Below are positions 62,146-64,000 of a stretch of DNA of 64,000 nt, one piece after another. The stretch covers positions 310,001 to 374,000 of the forward strand of contig NZ_AP018685.1 in assembly GCF_002218045.2 (NCBI RefSeq). The letters are read 5' to 3'. The position numbers and the translations under genes are program-made. This DNA comes from Vibrio rumoiensis (GTDB lineage Bacteria; Pseudomonadota; Gammaproteobacteria; Enterobacterales; Vibrionaceae). Below the pieces are notes generated by a model. It did not search any database and had not been told where the DNA came from. It was given only the letters and a program-made list of their open reading frames with translations. The stretch's first letter is position 1. Every line of letters starts with the position of its first letter.

Positions 62146-62958
62146 TTATTGTAAGCTTGCTTGAGTGAACATTTTTTTGTCTTCCCAGCGCAACATAGAC
62201 AGATGCTCTCCCCACACACAACCCGTATCCAACCCTATCACATTTGCTTTTTGATCATGGCATCCCATCAAAGCCGCCCAATGGCCAAAAATGACGGTTT
62301 TATTTAATGGGATACGCTCGGTTACTTTAAACCAAGGTACTAGACGACTCGTATCGACTTTTGCTGGAGGTAGTTTGCACTCCATTTCTAATTGCCCTTG
62401 TTGATCACAAAAGCGCATTCGAGTGAACGCATTGATAATAAAACGGTATCGCTCAATGCCTTGTAAATTAGCATCCCACACTCTTGGTTGGTTAGCGTAC
62501 ATGTTCTTAATTAACCAAGCCCAATCATCACTTTGTAAAATAGCGCTGATTTCTTGGCTCGATTGTCTGGCCGTTGCGAGATCCCAGCTAGGCGCAATGC
62601 CTGCATGACACATTACAAACTCTTCATGTTCTGCCATCAAGGGTTGTTGACGTAGCCAGTTGATTAATTCTTGGCGATCAGGTGCTTGCAGGATAGGGAG
62701 AGTTTGATCTTTAGGCTTAGCATTGAAGTAGCCTAAATTTACCGCCAGTAGGTGTAGGTCATGATTACCGAGAATGCATTTTGCTGAGTCACCTAAGCTT
62801 TTGACAAAGCGTAATGTCTCTAGCGACTTGGGACCTCGAGCAACAAGATCTCCCGCTAACCACAGTTGATCGACTTGAGAGTTGAAGTCGACTTGCTGTA
62901 GTAGGGCTTGTAATTCATCAAAGCAACCTTGTATGTCACCAACGATATATGTCGCCAC
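62146..62958 (-). CDS. apaH: Diadenosine tetraphosphatase, symmetrical
   Basis: Hydrolyses Ap4A to ADP and removes Np4 caps from RNA. It has 270 residues. Metallophosphatase motifs are GDIQGCFDEL near 7-16, LAGDLVARGP near 34-43 and LGNHDLHLL near 63-71, with the carboxyl GLDTGCVWGEHLSMLRW. The start is GTG (giving MATYIVGDIQG) with TGAGG upstream. Downstream of apaG and rsmA in the E. coli order. Confidence 0.96.
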   Translation of the reverse strand: MATYIVGDIQGCFDELQALLQQVDFNSQVDQLWLAGDLVARGPKSLETLRFVKSLGDSAKCILGNHDLHLLAVNLGYFNAKPKDQTLPILQAPDRQELINWLRQQPLMAEHEEFVMCHAGIAPSWDLATARQSSQEISAILQSDDWAWLIKNMYANQPRVWDANLQGIERYRFIINAFTRMRFCDQQGQLEMECKLPPAKVDTSRLVPWFKVTERIPLNKTVIFGHWAALMGCHDQKANVIGLDTGCVWGEHLSMLRWEDKKMFTQASLQ

Positions 62959-62968
62959 AAAGCCTCAC

Positions 62969-63352
62969 TTAATTCAAAATATTGGGGATCGCCATGCGAA
63001 AAGGCGCGACTTCTGCTAAGAATTGCTCACTCCTCTCATCTAGCATGACATAGTGCCCCTGCATGATGCCTAGTGGCGTTTCTAAAGCAGTCCCACTGGT
63101 ATAAGTATACTCTTGCATAGGTTCAATCACGGGTTGCTCACCGACTACACCATCACCTTCGATGGTTAACTGTTTGCCATTCGCATCGGTGATTAACCAG
63201 CGGCGACTGATGAGTTGAACGGATTGTTGGCTTAAGTTACGAATAGTGATGGTGTAGGCAAAAATATAGCGACTCTTCTCGGGTTGAGATTGCTCTTCTA
63301 TATATCGAGTATGAACTTGGCAAGTAATACTTGGTGATTGTTCTTGAATCAC
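62969..63352 (-). CDS. apaG: ApaG protein (DUF525)
   Basis: Fibronectin-type-III-fold protein of 127 residues (E. coli 125) of unknown activity, nearly always found between rsmA and apaH. YIFAYTITIRNLSQQSVQLI, GVVGEQPVIEPMQEYTYTSG and GIMQGHYVML are conserved. GTG start after AGGAGAGATTT. It ends 10 bases before apaH. Confidence 0.95.
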   Translation of the reverse strand: MIQEQSPSITCQVHTRYIEEQSQPEKSRYIFAYTITIRNLSQQSVQLISRRWLITDANGKQLTIEGDGVVGEQPVIEPMQEYTYTSGTALETPLGIMQGHYVMLDERSEQFLAEVAPFRMAIPNILN

Positions 63353-63389
63353 AAATCTCTCCTATCCTTAGAGAATTTATGTATAAGTA

Positions 63390-63423
63390 AAATAAGAGCA
63401 CGTTATGGTGCCCTTATTTTTTT
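63390..63423. terminator. Terminator-like hairpin between rsmA and apaG
   Basis: AAATAAG-A-GCAC pairs with GTGC-C-CTTATTT with one mismatch; T runs are on both sides. It lies in the 94-base gap after rsmA, so apaG-apaH may need their own promoter or read-through. Confidence 0.6.
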
Positions 63424-63446
63424 AGTGATAACTGAACGTGACTGAG

Positions 63447-64000
63447 TTATTTATCTTTAGCGTCAAGGTAGTTTGCCAGAGCAACAAATTGCACTAAGGT
63501 TAAGTTCTCAGGACGTACGCTTGGTTTAATGTCTAATTGCTCGAGCTCTTCGGCTGACACTAAGCTTTTAAAGCAGTTTCTAACGGTTTTACGGCGTTGG
63601 TTAAAACCTTCACGACATACTCTATCTAACCATTTCAGGTTAGTAGCAGGATGAGGTAAAACTTCATAAGGCATCAAACGCACGACAGCAGAATCCACTT
63701 TTGGTGGTGGGATAAAGGCGGTCGGCGGTACTTCAAGAACTGGCATCACTTTACAGAAGTATTGAGCCATTACCGTTAAACGGCCGTATGCTTTTGAACC
63801 CGGGCCTGCCGCGAGACGATTAACCACTTCCTTTTGCAGCATAAAGTGCATGTCTTGAATGTCTTTATGAAATTCAAACAAGTGGAACATCAATGGTGTT
63901 GAGATGTTGTAAGGTAAATTACCGAAAATACGTAACTTATTATTCGGTTTCACTAATTCATTGAAGTCAAAGCGCATGGCATCGCCTTCATGAATCGTTA
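63447..64000 (-). CDS. rsmA: 16S rRNA dimethyladenosine transferase, 3' part (5' end outside window)
   Basis: KsgA/RsmA, which dimethylates A1518 and A1519 of 16S rRNA. The frame continues to the window edge (residues TIHEGDAMRFDF at the cut). The catalytic motif FGNLPYNISTP, then LQKEVVNRLAAGPGSKAYGR and FNQRRKTVRNCF, match E. coli. About 185 of about 270 residues are present; the SAM-binding amino part is missing. Confidence 0.96.
   Translation of the reverse strand, partial: TIHEGDAMRFDFNELVKPNNKLRIFGNLPYNISTPLMFHLFEFHKDIQDMHFMLQKEVVNRLAAGPGSKAYGRLTVMAQYFCKVMPVLEVPPTAFIPPPKVDSAVVRLMPYEVLPHPATNLKWLDRVCREGFNQRRKTVRNCFKSLVSAEELEQLDIKPSVRPENLTLVQFVALANYLDAKDK

Overview
The window is a stretch of a gammaproteobacterial main chromosome, most likely from a Vibrio or a close relative in the Vibrionaceae. 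The evidence is protein-level closeness to E. coli ribosomal and housekeeping genes, E. coli-like gene order in several blocks (the ytf-msrA-tam-ppa-fbp-mpl block, ispB/rplU-rpmA-obgE, rsmA-apaG-apaH-folA), and Vibrio-type traits: a DUF2780 secreted protein, a Zrg-type zinc uptake operon, and heptamer tandem repeats between genes, including one just upstream of obgE. Coding density is high. I saw no rRNA, tRNA, CRISPR array, insertion sequence, phage or integron. Nothing looks broken; fusA and rsmA are cut by the window edges.

Layout. 1-16850: translation block, with the fusA 3' end, tuf, then the S10 (rpsJ-rpsQ), spc (rplN-rpmJ) and alpha (rpsM-rplQ) operons. The operon borders are visible as a terminator plus promoter between rpsQ and rplN, and an S4-type leader pseudoknot before rpsM. 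16900-19400: DUF2780 protein, fklB, ytfB/oapA-like and elaA-like genes. 19570-25400: sulfate assimilation operon cobA-cysD-cysN-SLC13 transporter-cysC. 25440-28800: zinc uptake operon on the minus strand (zrgA, ABC ATPase, ABC permease, DUF3299 protein) under a Zur-like palindrome. 28836-41364: ytfJ, ytfK, msrA, tamA-tamB, ytfP, a DUF2799 lipoprotein, ppa, fbp, mpl and ubiX. 41430-45014: thiBPQ thiamine transporter behind a TPP riboswitch whose expression platform can hide the thiB ribosome-binding site. 45102-54504: unknown membrane protein, PIN-PhoH ATPase, rapA, rluA, a D-2-hydroxyacid dehydrogenase, a lone TAXI-type binding protein and argR. 54883-64000: mdh, ispB, rplU-rpmA, obgE, yjjP-yjjB-folA-FUSC, then apaH, apaG and rsmA on the minus strand.

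How the parts work together. The first quarter builds the translation machinery and RNA polymerase alpha. The cys cluster takes in sulfate, activates it to PAPS and supplies the methyltransferase step towards siroheme for sulfite reductase. The zrg and thi clusters are scavenging systems, each with its own visible control element (Zur-like operator, TPP riboswitch). TamA-TamB, Mpl, Fbp and Ppa serve envelope and central metabolism.

No wholly new system stands out; this is mostly conserved housekeeping DNA. The most unusual structure is a set of 7-bp tandem arrays between genes. One abuts the S10 promoter, one abuts the obgE promoter, and one runs in perfect 7-bp phase into the rluA ribosome-binding site. 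Second-tier items are the His-Asp repeat tract in zrgA, a hairpin between zrgA and its ABC genes, a nested hairpin upstream of the TPP riboswitch, and an unidentified six-helix-type membrane protein.
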